DNA from: Rostratula benghalensis
Taxonomy: Eukaryota; Chordata; Aves; Charadriiformes; Rostratulidae
Assembly (NCBI GenBank): GCA_013399305.1
Contig: VXAI01000049.1
Coordinates: 1,299,835 to 1,363,834 of the forward strand
Direction: 5' to 3'
DNA: 64,000 nucleotides
Part shown: one piece after another, positions 25,967 through 39,193 of the stretch
Layout: each line of letters opens with the position of its first letter
Numbering within the stretch: the stretch's first letter is position 1
Notes under the pieces: model-generated
What the model was told of the DNA's origin: nothing
Databases searched by the model: none
The model's input: only the letters and a program-made list of their open reading frames with translations
Translations under genes and position numbers: made by a program

Positions 25967-26220
25967 ATAGAATCATAGAACAGTTAGAGTTGGAAGGGAC
26001 CTTAAAGGTCACCCAGTTCCAACCCCCCCTGCCCTGGGCAGGGACACCTCCCACCAGACCAGGTTGCTCCAAGCCCCATCCAGCCTGGCCTTGAACCCCT
26101 CCAGGGATGGGGCAGCCACAGCTTCTCTGGGCAACCTGGGCCAGGGGCTCACCACCCTCACAGCAAAGAATTTCTTTCTGGTCTCTCATCTACATCTCCC
26201 CTCTTTCAGTTTAAAACCAT
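25967..26220 (-). mobile_element. CR1 LINE fragment, 3' end
   Basis: Antisense CR1 remnant. The 3' end is at 25967 (atagaatcatagaac) followed by gttggaagggaccttaaagg, ggttgctccaagccccatcc and ggcagccacagcttctctgg. It stops at ctttcagtttaaaaccat, next to the sense CR1 tail at 26221. Same subfamily as the copies at 4.5, 43.1 and 52.1 kb. Confidence 0.93.
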
Positions 26221-26278
26221 TGGACTAGATAATCTTTCAAGGTCCCTTCCAATCCCTGATAGTCTGTGATTCTGTGTG
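26221..26278 (+). mobile_element. CR1 3' tail, abutting an antisense CR1
   Basis: tggactagataatctttcaa, ggtcccttccaatccctgat and gtctgtgattctgtgtg are a sense CR1 3' end, placed directly against the 5'-truncated end of the antisense CR1. Two separate 3' ends are present, so this is not a single inverted (twin-primed) insertion. Confidence 0.8.
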
Positions 26279-26729
26279 ACCTATCGACCTATCGCTGCAC
26301 TCCCTGTTAAAGAGTCCCAGTCCCAGTGTTCTTACCTATACATGAGCCAGGAAGCATCCCTTCTCCAACTGAGAGTAAAATGCACTGCCCTGAAAATGTA
26401 TAGAAATGCGAAATTTCCTTCACATGGAACACTTGGTGTCTCCTCTTCGCTGGCCTCATGAAATCTGACCTTCATGCACTGCTTTTCTGGGAGGGTGTCT
26501 GGAGGGAGAGCCCTGGTTTTAACCATTATTAGCCAGATCCAGCCTAAAGCAGCCTTCTGCACAGACCAGAACAAAACTTGCATCTGACTTGGAAACAAAA
26601 CCGTGGAGAACGTTCTCATCCTGCGTGTCTTCTACACCGGCCTTTCTGATTGAGATGGGTGCGCCATTAAAATACATTTCTAACTTGCACTTGAAGTTTG
26701 GGTTTACAACCAAGTGATTTGGTATTTAT

Positions 26730-26787
26730 GGTTGGACTCAGTGATCTTAAAGGTCTTTTTCAAGCCAAACGACTCCATGATTCCATT
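26730..26787 (+). mobile_element. CR1 3' tail only
   Basis: gttggactcagtgatcttaa, aggtctttttcaagccaaac and gactccatgattccat are the terminal CR1 bases with degraded octamers. The open frame 26698-27111 runs through it and is not a gene. Confidence 0.8.
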
Positions 26788-29700
26788 TATGTAGTGGTCT
26801 CAAATGGGAGCTCAGCTCTACAGGCAGTTGAAGATACACGGAACTGTGTTAGTGTGGGAGAAACTGCACATTTCCCCTCATTAATACAGAATCTGTTCTG
26901 TATTCCTATCTTTAAGAAAAGTGTACCAAAGTCAAATGTGAGTCTGGAAAAGAGAACAAAGCTTTCTTTTTCTTTTCTTTTTTTTTTTTTTTTTCTTGAA
27001 CATGTACCAATAAGCACGATATTTCCTGGTAGTAATTTGATGTGTGATGTCTTCCTTGTGATTCAAGTTCCGACAACTGATTGCTGTGGATTTGAGAAGG
27101 ATTTATGGTAATTCTGAGTGTAGTAGCCACGTATTCTTGAATAAAGCTGTTTCCTTTGTTGGGGATGGATTAAGCTCGGTTTAGACACAGGGCTTGTAGG
27201 AAAGTTGCCTGCTAACTTACTCTTCTCCAACACGCGTTCCTTGAAGTGATGTTTAATCATATTTTGTATGGTATTCATCCTGAAATAACTGTGAAATCAG
27301 GAGACAGTTCTTTGCAAGCTTGTTAGTGCATCTCCCTATTTGGCAATGGGAATTAATGTGATCCCATGAGGTGAAAATGGAAAAACTCCTAAAATACAAC
27401 CCACAGAATGATAAACTAAAATGAGGGCACAGTTTACAGTCCTGTGGCTCTCAACATCTCCCAGTAATAGTCATCTAGGGGCAAACTGGCCATGCTCAGT
27501 GATTGTCATTTACAGCATATCCTATAAACATAACTATGCCCAGTCTGCATCAGAGATCCCAAACAACTGGAAGCATCCCACAGCGGGTGTATGTCTCTGA
27601 AACAGCACACGAAGTCTACAGGAACACGCATATGTTGCCTGTAGTCAGATTAAAACAATCTCTTTTCAGTTACAGAACTGCAAACAGCCAGGGGGTACCT
27701 GTTTTATTTTGCATGGGTCTAGCAGAAGCTGATTACCTGAGCAATTTGTGTACTTGCAAGCAGACCATTAACAATTTATTAGGTTTTAATAAGATGTAAG
27801 TACACAAAATATGTCCATCTCAATATAGGTAGACATCTATACAAGACAGAGGTATTTCTCAAACTGGTATTTAACACCCACAACGCTGAAGCATTTAGCA
27901 ATGATCCTGTGCACATTCGTAGCTATTAATTTTTTGTAATTAAAAAAAATTATTTACTGAATGGGACAGCACTGATAGCACAGTTGATGTATTTTTCCAC
28001 TTTGTATATAGAAAACTCCAGCTAAAATAAAACGGCTTCTTTAGAAGATGTTGAAGAAGAAACTTTTGCAATACTGTACTGGTGGATAGACGTCTCTCAA
28101 AGATAGACGTGGGGAAGGAAGGGGTGAGGAAGAGACTAACACAATTCAAGGGTTATTCAAAAAGATACCACTAACAATAGAAATGAAGGGAAATAATAAT
28201 TCTTCCCATGCTGTAAATCTGCCTCAAAGGTGGTGTGGCAGAGCAGATCAGCTGCTCGGAATGCTTCGAGTGTTCTATAGAGACAAAAACTTTGAGAAAA
28301 GGAAGGTGATTCTTCCTGGAGCATGGCTTAGAGTTCAAATCTGCTGGTTATCTTGGTAACAATTTTCAAGTATTCAAGTATTTCAGTTTTCAGGTTGGGC
28401 AGTATTACAGCCTCCAAGGTCAGAAGACTGTCAAGGATGAGCTGAGCTGCTGCCCATGTGCTTTTGTGTACATTGTCACCTGTCAGTGAAAAGCAGCTCT
28501 TCAACCATCTTCCAGTCTACAGGGTGATCTTAGCAGCAGTTTCACCAGTAAATGTAAAATATAAATATCAACCAGCCAAACCGAAACCCCAACAACCAAG
28601 AAAAACAAAACCAGACCACAAACAAATAAAACCTCTCCAACACAGCCCAAACTTGAAAAGCAGTAATTAATTACCCAAGCACTAGAATGTGCCAATCTGT
28701 TGCTAAAAGGTTAAAGATTGAGACTAAGGTGAAAGTGACATCGGTGAACAATTGATATTTAATGAAGAACCTTCCCAAGTGCTTACCCAAACTGGTGTTC
28801 AGATGTTAAATAGCACCCAAAACTTTTCAGAGGGGAGCGTTCATTTCATATAATTATTGAAATTTGAAGATGGAGGTGCAGCTTCCTAAGGAATTAGGAG
28901 ACTTTACTGGGATACGGAAAGATTTTGTGGAAATGTTTCATTAATTCTTATAAAGAAAGCCTTTTCCTTAATTTTTTCATTACCATCAGCATTTACTTGC
29001 AATTACAGTTGTTCAGTGAATACAATGGCAGAAATTAATAATTCATGGGTTTTGTCAAGGAACACAAAAAAGGGATATTTATTTGATCAAATACAGATTA
29101 AAATGCACCATCTATATTGGAACAAGTATAGAAGTAGAAATAGTGAGGTCTGTTGGCTACTTAAAGCTTTTTTTGTTTGTTTTTGTTCACTATACCGGTT
29201 GACTGGTACACATGTACACACCAAGTCCAGAACAGAGTGCATTGTCTGCAAGCACGTTCTGAGCACACGAGTGAAAGCTTCACACTCAGATTTCTGAAAT
29301 ATTCTGTTAACATTGATTTTTTTTTAGATAGGTGGGAATTTGGGGATGACCAGGGGAGTTTCTTATTTTAATTATTATTTTTTTTAAATTCCCAGTAGAC
29401 ACCTAGGTGCAGACCCAGGAATGTATTTAGACATCAAACTCCTGCCCATGGGTGTTGCTTACAATCAAAAGTGTCTGCTTCTGTTTTGTTAAATAGCTGT
29501 GTGCAAACCTACACAAAAGAGTTTCTCAGAATCTTATCTTACTGGGAGTTTGTAGGCACTGCCTGGGCGTTACGTACCCAAATACTCATGTGCCATCTCC
29601 CCCAAGTCTTACAGTCTTTAACAGGATCTCTAACCCGATGGTGGAGAAGTTTGTCCACAATGACTTAATTTATTTGGCCAATCTGAGCAACCTGAATAGC

Positions 29701-32700
29701 AAATACCTCCCCGTTTGTCTTCAAAGGATTGTAATGTACATTCTCACATGGAGAGCTTTACCTCTAACTGTATTCTCAGCTAACCTGGGTTTCTGTTTTT
29801 GTATAAAGTAATAAGCCCAGTTCATTGACAAAATGTGCCACGCTTTTATCTTTCAGAAGAATCAACACACAGTATTATGGAAACTTCATATGTTTGAATT
29901 CTTAATTAATTATAGATATCACCAATTTTCACTGGTTTTTTTTGTTGTTGTTAAAAGCGTAAGTGTAATTTATAAGCAGAGCCTATGTTTGAAATTTTAA
30001 TGAAAATGCATCTGTAAATCCTTTTGAGATAAATACTTTTTTTTTAAACAAAAGTAATGTTAATTTATCTGTGTGAATTGAAATAATAAGTGAAATCAAA
30101 AGAGGGGAAAAAACCTCAGTTTTCCTGTTGTAGCAAAAGTGAAGGAGGTTCTGTCACGCTTTGTTTCCCCAAAGTCTTTGGTCCCGTTTCCGCATTGTGC
30201 TGTATTTTGATTTAACTTGCTTTGGATCGACATAAAACTGTGTGAGTATGGAGAGGTACTTGAAGGGTGAGGCTCTTAATTCATCTGTGCTTGCTTACGG
30301 GGCAGTCTGTGAAGAACCCACCATCACAAATAAAGTGTAAAATTCAAATTCATATATTGGAGGAGATATAAGAAATTGTTCAGGAAGTCAATTTTACTAA
30401 AACTAGTTTTAAGTACTCAGGACAGGAAACCATTTACCAAGGACGTTAGATCTTTCTAATGACTGTCTAACTAGAAACAGGCTATCTTAATTCTCAGCCC
30501 CGAGCAAGTACAAATGGCCTTGCTTCCAGACTTCATTACAATATTTATTGCGAATTGGATGGAAGACTTTTGACACCGTAGTCATAAAAATTACAGGGGA
30601 CCACTTATCTGTGTTTGATATGAGACAGAACGTAGGCCTGAAAGTTCCAGTCTCCGGCAGGCTTTAACGTTACTCGTTAATGGTTTTGATGGCCAAAGGC
30701 CTCTCCAATTCAAAAGCCAGTGGTGGTCCAGTAAATTTCCTTCAAATGTATGATTTTTTCCTCTCTTCTGCAGAAAGTTCAAAGTGGATTGTTCTTCTTG
30801 ACAGCAAGAGATGTGTGGCTGAATCTAAGCGTAACTAAGCAGGCAGTGAGTACAGTTTGTAATTGCAGTTTGAAAACATTTCTACAATATTTATTACATT
30901 TTGTTCTTTAGTCTCACAAAACATTGCCTAGTATTATAACCGGTACTAAAAATCACAGTCATAAGCTTCAGAGGTCCCTAAATTTGTATGCTCTTTAGAT
31001 GTGGCCATAATACTACCTCTTCTATGATTTAAGTGCGGTGAAATCTATGCAAATAATAAATAAAATAATAGTAATTACAATAAAAAAGGTTTTCTGACCA
31101 TAACATTTTGACAACTTCCAATCAATGTGAACTAACCCAAATGAATATATCCATGTGTGAATAGCTATCCTTTTCTAGCTCAAAGAATACATCCTCCTTA
31201 CTTCAGATGTATGGATATTGCTATACACATAGAATGCGAGAGAGAAGGAGCCAGTTTGGGGGGATAAGTGATACCTATAATGAGTTCTGCCTAGAATTCT
31301 GGAAGTCATGGCAAATTGTTTCCATTGTGCTAGTTTTAAGGAGCCAAAGGTATCATAAACCAGGAGGATGTTACTCTCAAAGCTCTCGTACACAAGAATA
31401 TTTTCAATTTGGGCTTCTAGGCGTCCTCCTTATTTTCTTTCTGTGTACCTCAGGAGATGTGCTTTGTGAGTTAATGTATTCTTTTAAATATCTGGACTGC
31501 TTAGACTAATAGATGGTTGTGATCTGCTGCTGCTGCTCTGAATGTCTGTGAGCTGATGTAATGCTGCAGCACAAACAGAGAAAACAGTTTCAAGACAGGC
31601 CTGTAGTTTTTGCTTTCAAATTCAGATTCCTGAACGTTATTTGGCAAATTATTATCAACCACCTAAAGGACCATTGCTAAGGATCTACCAGACTGTAATT
31701 TTCTGTACTGTAGATCTTCATAGTTTTTGGACAAAACTGGTCTTTTTAATGAAATGTGGTAATTAAAAAAACTGAAAAGGAAATTAAGAAGTACTGCTTT
31801 TTTCTTTAGAACTTTGAAATTTGCAGTGATCCGGTTTTTGCAAGTGTAAAAATAAGTTTTCTTGGGTAACTTGTCTGCAGTTCCATCTGCATTCCAAATT
31901 CGGAAAGGTTTTTCACAAGTAGCTCCATTAAACTCCCAGGGGAACATTTTCATAAGTTAATTTTTTTTATTATTATTATTTATAAATGTAGTCCAGATCT
32001 TGCATGAAATACTGTGTAGAGTGAAGACATTATGCCTCATTGTACTTGTGTTGTACCTGATCATGAGTGCCAGTGGTGGTTTTGTTATTAAAATTTAGTT
32101 ATATGAGAATTAGGACAGCTTCATGTCATTTAAACTAGAAAAGTCAGTTGCTTATTTGGCCTATTTTGGGCTGGGTTTACACTGCCAGAGAATAGGGGTG
32201 GTATCTGCAGTCCTCAATGTTTTACAAAGAGGAAGGCTCCTCTAAGCAGTCAGCTTTGCTATTGCTCTAGGCTGTTCTGCTGGGCTACTGTGGACCAACT
32301 GCTCCTCGGACCACGAACTACGAGATTTGGGAGTCCTGGGAAGAAAGAGCGGGGGCGGGAAATCCTCGGTATCGGAGCAGCTCAAAAAGTCATGAACCTT
32401 TCATAATAATGTCAGTAGAGAAAGCACAAATAACTAGCATAATAGGAAGTGCTGAATTAACTTTCCTTTTGCTTTCTCTCTTGTATTTTCCTACATCTTT
32501 TTATTACTTCACGTCTTTTAGGTGAAGAGTTGAAGTTCCTTACACCCATTGAACATTAATAATAGTTGAACGTGAGAGAATTGGGGACGATTCATTCAAT
32601 TGGTTTCAGAGCAACGTTTTGTTTAGGTGCCCAGACTCCCAAAGCAATACACTTACTGATCATGGATATATTCACATTTTTTTAATTTTCATTATTAGGG

Positions 32701-35700
32701 TGACCTATATTAATAACAACTGCAAACTTGGTTAAGAGCACACGTGATCAGTTGCTGGTTTAAGGCTGGAAGTCACCAGTATACATCCACGTATACATCA
32801 GACATTAAATATTTATTCACTTCTACAAATAGCTACTCCATAGCCCAGCCAGAACACTGTGACCACTGGTGTGCTGAGGTTAAAAGTTTCCAGTTGGTTT
32901 TTCTGACCCTACCAGAGAAGTACAACAAAGTGTGGAGCTGTCAGACTTGGTATTTGACATTGATCTATCTCGGGTTTATCCAAGGATGTTTCATAACACA
33001 GCGAGCAGTCTGAGGTTGGTGGACAATGGAAACAGAATTATTTGATAGTTGATCTCTGAAGGGGATCCCTTGCTATTTGTTTAGTCAAATTCCTGAGTTA
33101 ATTCTCATCTTAAAAACAAACTAGCTAGGCAGTTGATATTACGTAAACTAGGCCTAGTCTCTATTCCATAAGCATCTTTGGAAGCTTGTTATGCTTCATT
33201 TATACTCTGAATTTGATGTTTACATATCCCAAATGTCCTGGTCTGCTGTTCCTGTTTTTTAAATCTACCACAAATGCCTTAACCTTAGTCTACCAAGCAT
33301 TTTATTTAATCACTGAAGCTGATTTTTATTTCTGAATCTAAGGAGCTCTTATGCCGTGTTTCCTTTTAATAGATCTCAGACCACTCTATAAAGGAAAGTA
33401 CATAATCTTTCTTCTTCCATGTGGAGCAACTGAAGGGAGAGGAAGTGGTATTAAAGGAATTTGGGAGTAGAGCTGAGGTCTAATTAATTCACATAGTTAA
33501 ATTAGGAACTCAGAAATACTGTAGGAAGTTTAATTAGTAGCACAAAATGCTCTTTAAAGCAGGCATAAACAAGATAGAGATTTCAACCCAGTTAAATGTG
33601 CCTGTAGTGATTTTGATAAAGCCAGTGCATGGCATCAATTTTAGGCAAGCTCTGGAATTTCTGAGATTTTGATAGAGTCTAAATTAGTGTAATTTATAGT
33701 TTTGCTAAGGAAATGAAGCCATGTCGTACCAAATATAAGAAGACTTTTGTTCAGAAATAGACAGTAAAGTCAACAAGGTAGTTTTTTTCTTGAAATAAAT
33801 CTACTAATTTGGCTTGACTGGGATTATAAAGCTTAATATTCACATTGCTGTGTTCACTCTTCGATCCTCTGGTGCGACCTGAAGAGGCGTTCAAGGATTT
33901 GTCGCTAAAGAGAGATTTTCAGCAAGTTCTTTCACAATTAACGCTGACATTTCCTGGCTCTGGCCACCTCTGTTACTACAGTCAGCAACGGGACTGCTAC
34001 ATTTACTTGCTCCGAGATGCCTTAGAGGTAATTGGTCAGTGGGATTAAAAACATTCTGATGCAGTGAATGCATTTAAGGGCCTCACACCTCCCTTCCCAT
34101 AAAGCTGTACTCCTATTCCTGTTCTGCGTCCTTTTAAAGGTACTGGTGTAACCAATTAGACTACAAAAGAGGTGAGGTTTCAGAGGCCGTTTCAGAATTG
34201 CTGGCCCCTTTCAGATCTACAGCAAAGGAAGCTTATTTACAATTTTAGTTATTATTACTTTTATACGTTGTTTAAAAGTTTGGTTAAAATTAATTTCATT
34301 TGCAGTAACTTATTTCAAAATGAGAGTTTAAGTGGAGCTCGGGATGTGCACAGATGTTTTGCCTGGAGTTTCTGAGAAGTGAATTTCACTCACTCTAGCA
34401 TTTGTCTTAAATCAGTAAATACGTACGGAGATTCTCTCCACAGGTACGTGGTGGGACGATATTTTGTTGATGGAATAGTTGGTTGGATGACGCATCTGAG
34501 ATAGGATTCTTTAATTCCAGTGATCATTTTCCATTTTTTTCCCTTTACACCACTGATTACTGGTTATCAGCTTCTTGAAGTAAATGCATTTGTCATTTCT
34601 GTTGGTCTTCCAGTGTATCCTTCAGCTGTATCACATTTGAAAATGTATAAAGGTGCCAGAATGTAGTATTTGTGGTACCCCTAACACGTGAGTGAGGGAA
34701 ACTCCATTGCCTGAAAGTGGCTGTTTCTTTTCTCTAGACTCTGCATTTATAAGAGGATTTACCTTTGACTGTTTCAGTCCCTTGCTTCAATTTTAGTGAC
34801 AAAATACTGTCAAGTACCTATTCTTTTATAGAATAAGCATTATAAAGGTGTTTAGAATTAATGGCTGGGTAAGGAACACAGCAGATTCTTTGCGGTGCTT
34901 ATGCATCGCAGCTGCGATACAGTTATTGCAATGTACTTCAGGTATGTAAATGTTAAATTGTCTAATCTTCCATATAAATTAGATTTCCTCAGAGATTTGA
35001 GATATATTTTTAGTAATATATTTCCCTCCACGCTTTGCTCTGCACAGCTCTCATGTATATCTTAATTTTGCAATAAACTGTAATGCTTTTCACTGAATCA
35101 AGAAAATATTTCTGGGAAAAATACCAGATACATACAAACACCAGCAGAAATGGTTTAATAGCTGGATTTTACCCTTGTTGCTTATGTTGAAAATAAAAAC
35201 TTAGTATTAATTACACTTAAGCTGACTCAAGGATTATATTGGAGAAGAATTTTAAGGAAAAAAAGATCCTTTCTCATAGCCTGGGAAAGTCAAGGAAATG
35301 CAGGTGATTGAGTGATCATGTTTCACCAATTCACTGAAAAGTATTGAATATTGTACTATGAAGAAAATTGTTTTCTCTGAAGAGAATTTTGACTGAAATA
35401 TGAGCATTCAATTTCATGTGCAAACAAATGAACCTGAGATGCTCTAAATTACGCAATCTGTGCCTTCTTACCTTTCTGCTTATTCGTTGAAGGTCGTTGG
35501 TTCAGGAGGGGGATAAAATCAGGTGGTTTCACACTGCAGTAGGTTGTTGATGTTTAACTGACAACTCCAATAAAGAATTGATAACGTTTCATTCAGAAGA
35601 GCAGGCTGTAAAGGGTACCTAGCTATAGTCAGATGTTCCAAAAGTTTCTGATGACCAAGCCCCCAGCTCTCTATCATCCTCCTCTGCCTGCAGCAGTGCT

Positions 35701-36482
35701 CGTTACTGCCCGTGCAGCATTTTGTCAGCAGGTACAACAGCAGAGCCATCACCTTAGCTACATTATGCATCACTGGCATCAGCTTAACTACCCATTGTGT
35801 TCTCAGCAAGAGTAAAGCTGGGATTTCGGTAGCAACTTTCTGTGGAGCTCTCAGAAAGAGCTACAGGCAGGATTACCTTAATCGATAATATATTTTGCTT
35901 CAAGTTAATAGGAGGGGTGTATTATACTCTGACACTATGCTTCATCTGACTTCTGGTCTTGCTCTGTGCATTGCATTTAAACCCTGCACTTTTCTTTCAG
36001 ATTGCATGAAGTGCATTGTGAATTTTTGATGGAATAGTGAAAACAAGTGTAATCTGAAGGTGCGGTTTGGTGTAGGTACAACATCTTCCTAATGTGTAAT
36101 GAAGACTCGAGAGTCTTCTGTCTGCAGAATCCTCCTTTGGCTCACTGGTTCTGAACAGAGCCATCTTCTTAATGCTGTTGCTCATACCAGGGACTAGAAC
36201 GGTCTCTGGCCGTTCTCCAGATCCGCCTTCTATGAAATGCAGTGGAGTCAAGCCCAGCAATGTTTCAGTTGCTCATTTAGCTGAAGTCCTGCATAGGCAA
36301 AATGGCCATTTCTTGGGCTGGGACTGTAGATGGTCATTTTTTTTCAGTCCTAAGTTGCCAAGCATGTTTTTAAAAGTTGCCCTGGCAGGCTTTAAGAATC
36401 TATATAGTGTTTATCTTTCTTGAAGACAAAAGACCGGTTTGTACTTGTATTGTACAGGAGTATTTTGTTGTTGTTCTTTTGT
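26788..36482. other. AT-rich non-coding block
   Basis: About 9.7 kb without recognisable repeats apart from homopolymers (17 T at 26978-26994), an ATT run near 31970-31985 and a short CTG run near 31525-31541. A candidate exon at 33885-34027 is listed separately. A 14-bp palindrome, atcgcagctgcgat, lies near 34906. Frames at 35519-35815 and 35997-36260 on either strand are unassigned and probably chance. Confidence 0.5.
33885..34027 (+). other. candidate exon, unidentified
   Basis: An open stretch of about 47 codons ends at a fair donor (GAG|GTAATT at 34027/34028). Translation includes KDLSLKRDFQQVLSQL and ends YIYLLRDALE, with mixed charged and hydrophobic residues as in a globular domain. 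Several CpGs fall between 33870 and 34020, although the neighbourhood is strongly CpG-depleted, which fits either selection or a younger insertion. The acceptor is weak (gcgacctgaag, ending at 33884), so the left edge is uncertain. I recognise no family. Confidence 0.25.
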
Positions 36483-36659
36483 TGGAATGGGCTGCCCAGG
36501 GAAGAGGTTGAGGCCCCATCCCTGGAGGTATTCAAAAGCTGGGTTGACACAGTGCTCAGTGACATGGTTTAGTGATGGGTTTGATCAGAGTTAGGGTGAT
36601 GCTTGGACTGGATGATCTTAAACATCCCTTCCAACCCAGACCATTCTATGATTCTGTGA
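36483..36659 (+). mobile_element. CR1 LINE fragment, 3' end
   Basis: Sense CR1 3' end of about 177 bp: ggaatgggctgcccagggaa, gaggccccatccctggaggt, tgacacagtgctcagtgaca, ggatgatcttaaacatccct and octamers at about 36643-36659. Same subfamily as the copies at 20.35 and 38.5 kb, but without the fused 5' module. Confidence 0.92.
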
Positions 36660-38532
36660 CTCTACTTCTGTCACTTGCTACAGGCCGAAGTTGAGACAGG
36701 ATATTGTGCCTGGGTGATGTGGGTTGTGATCTGGATTAGTAAAACAGCTTCCATACTGACACTATTAAGAAGGTGTTCTCCTCCATGTGCCATACATCAT
36801 ATTTCCCCCATTAGATCTCTGCCACGTTTTGCATCATTTTGTATTTTTCCTGTCAGCCTTAGGTGTCTGTAAGCCTGTGTTTGGAAGGTGTTGATCAAAA
36901 TGTTCACACAGGAATCTAAGCAGATGCTTTACTGCTTTTATTATAATCTAATATCAGTCAAGATCATCACAACAATATGCTAGCCCCTTCATAAAGAAAA
37001 TGTGGAGAGAAGGCTCATGTTGGAAATAGGGATGTTTGCTGTGAGTGAATCAGTATTTCTAAGCCTGTAAATTACTTCATACTGTCTTAAGCCATATATA
37101 CTTAATTGGATATTGTGTCTGTGCAATGCATTGCCACGTTGAACAGCCTAGTCTTCCAGAGAAATTTCTCCCCAGTTAGGTCATAAGCCAACATTCTGAC
37201 TTTTGAAAATGTGCCAAATTCAAAGGATAAATGTCATCTCTGATGTGATAGTTAAGGTTTGTTGTGAAGCAGAAACCTGTAAGTAGTGATTCAGTTCCGT
37301 GTTTTCTTTTCGTTCTCCAAACAGCCTCTGTTTCTAGTGGCAGATTTAATGGTATGATTTACAGCTCTAAAAGACCTTTATCAGAGCCAGAAAAATGACA
37401 AACAATAAATATATGGAGCATTATGTTAACAGCCACCACACAATACCTTGTCAGTTACAGCTTGGTAGTGATACATTTTAATTTTGTCTTTCATAAAAAT
37501 CTTGGCATGTGTGCCTCATTTGAACACAGACTTGGAAGTCAAGTGTGTCATCCAGCCATGCAGTTTATCACCCTCTATATTTTTTGTCCTTTTCACTTAA
37601 TGTCATCTCTATGGCAACAGGCATCGCCCTGGAAATAATTTTCAAAACAGCTTATTTGTTTGAGGGGGGGCTGACTGAAGTTCAAAGATGTTTGGTTTAG
37701 AGGAGCAGGTTTAGTTTATGTTTAATAATAATTCTGAAGAGTTTCATGTAAGCAATACCAAACGGGATACAGAGAGAGGGTGGGAAGATACCCTTGCTAA
37801 TACACTTAATGTTTTTGCCTGCTGCAGAAACTAAGAGTAAGGAGAACAATTTGACCTTCAGAGCTTCCATTTACCCCAAAGCAGCTATCCCTCTGAAGGG
37901 ACTAACATATGGGTCCTTTATGGGCACAACCTGCAGCCCTTGCAGTCGTGCTTGCCAGAGGGTTACAAGAGCTGCTGTTGCCTTGGAAGGGAAAGGACTT
38001 CAGTTCTTGTCCAGTTTGGGCCACAGGCCCTGACCAGAGGCTTAGGAAGAGCTAAATACAGAGGAATGATTCACAGTCCGGTCCCTTTTACTTAGGAATG
38101 TGGTGAGAGTTTGACTCAGTTGATGTTAGTTATTTAGACTGGTGTAGATCTAAATGGGCATTGCAGCAGAAACCATCAATACAAGCGATGGCAAAATTGA
38201 ATCTTTCAGAGATTCTGTTTGAATCTCCCAGTAGCCATATTTAGATGGCATGAGTTAAAGCCCTAGCTAGATGTTCTTAACAGTGTTGGGGTTTGTTTTT
38301 TTTTTCATAGATAAATACTACGTTTACAATTTTGTTGGTCTTTTAAGTACCATGAATGTTTAACTGGGTGCATCCTGCAAAGAGCATCTGCCAATGCTCA
38401 GTTACCTACCAACATATAGACACAAAGGTGTTTTCAGAAAACAAAGTGAAGAACATTTTGAAAGGAACAGTGGTTTTTAGAAATTACTAAGGAAAAGACA
38501 GCACACAATTGGAAGATAAATCACAGTTATTA
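36660..38532. other. AT-rich non-coding block
   Basis: No recognisable gene. A stretch at about 37828-37973 is open and preceded by a fair acceptor (tttttgcctgctgcag), but it lacks a good donor and was not called. Confidence 0.45.
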
Positions 38533-38943
38533 ATAGAATTGTTGAGGTTGGAAGGGTCCTTTAAGATCATCTAGTTCAACCGTCACCCTAACCATGTCAC
38601 TGAGCACTGTGTCAACCCGACTTTTGAATGCCTCCAGGGATGGGGCCTCAACCCCTTCCCCAGGCAGGTCATTCCAAGGCTGAAGAACCCTTTCCCTGTA
38701 AACATTTTTCCTAATATCCATTTAACCCTCCTCTGGCACAAGTTGAGAGCATTTCTTCTTGCCAGTGACTTGGGAGAAGAGACCGACCCCTTTGGCTACC
38801 CCCTCCTTTCAGGGAGCTGCAGAGAGCAAGAAGGTCTCCCCTCAGCCTCCTCTTCTCCAGGCTGAACACCCCCAGCTCCCTCAGCCTCTCCTCATCAGAC
38901 TTGTTCTCCAGACCCCTCACCAGCTCCACTGCCCTATCAAACA
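38533..38943 (-). mobile_element. CR1 LINE fragment, duplicated copy B
   Basis: Antisense CR1 remnant. The 3' end is at 38533 (atagaattgttgaggttgga) and the 5' limit is where the CR1 at 20.35 kb also starts (gcagtggagctggtgagggg on the minus strand). Blocks match copy A throughout with point differences and small deletions. Open frames here are element-derived. Confidence 0.93.
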
Positions 38944-39193
38944 CCGAAAAAGATGTAAAAGTGAACTTGGGAAGAAAAAAGCCAGACGCTTAATGCAATG
39001 TGTAAAACACACATCTAGAGAAATCCCTTCGATCAAAACAACCAACCAACTCACTTTGTACCAATGCACGTGTTCTAAAGTCAATGTGCCACTGATCTGC
39101 ATACCTGATTTTCTGGTGTAAATGTGTACCACATCCCTGACCCTATCCTCAAGGTCACTGAAAAATCTTAAGACATTTTAGGATTTTTTTGCA
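38944..39193 (-). repeat. non-CR1 module fused 5' of CR1, copy B
   Basis: Reverse complement matches 20098-20351: the same A-run start (gcaaaaaaatcctaaaat on the minus strand), the same order of blocks, roughly a dozen point differences by eye, one extra stretch of about 17 bases containing GTTG repeats, and a small deletion close to the CR1 junction. Confidence 0.85.

Noticed and set aside
26698..27111. 137-residue plus-strand frame
   Set aside because: It spans a CR1 tail and a poly-T run (reads as phenylalanine); no conserved features.
37828..37973. Open stretch after a fair acceptor
   Set aside because: No usable donor at its right end and no recognised protein.
38759..39121. 120-residue plus-strand frame
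   Set aside because: It is the antisense reading of CR1 copy B plus the duplicated module.
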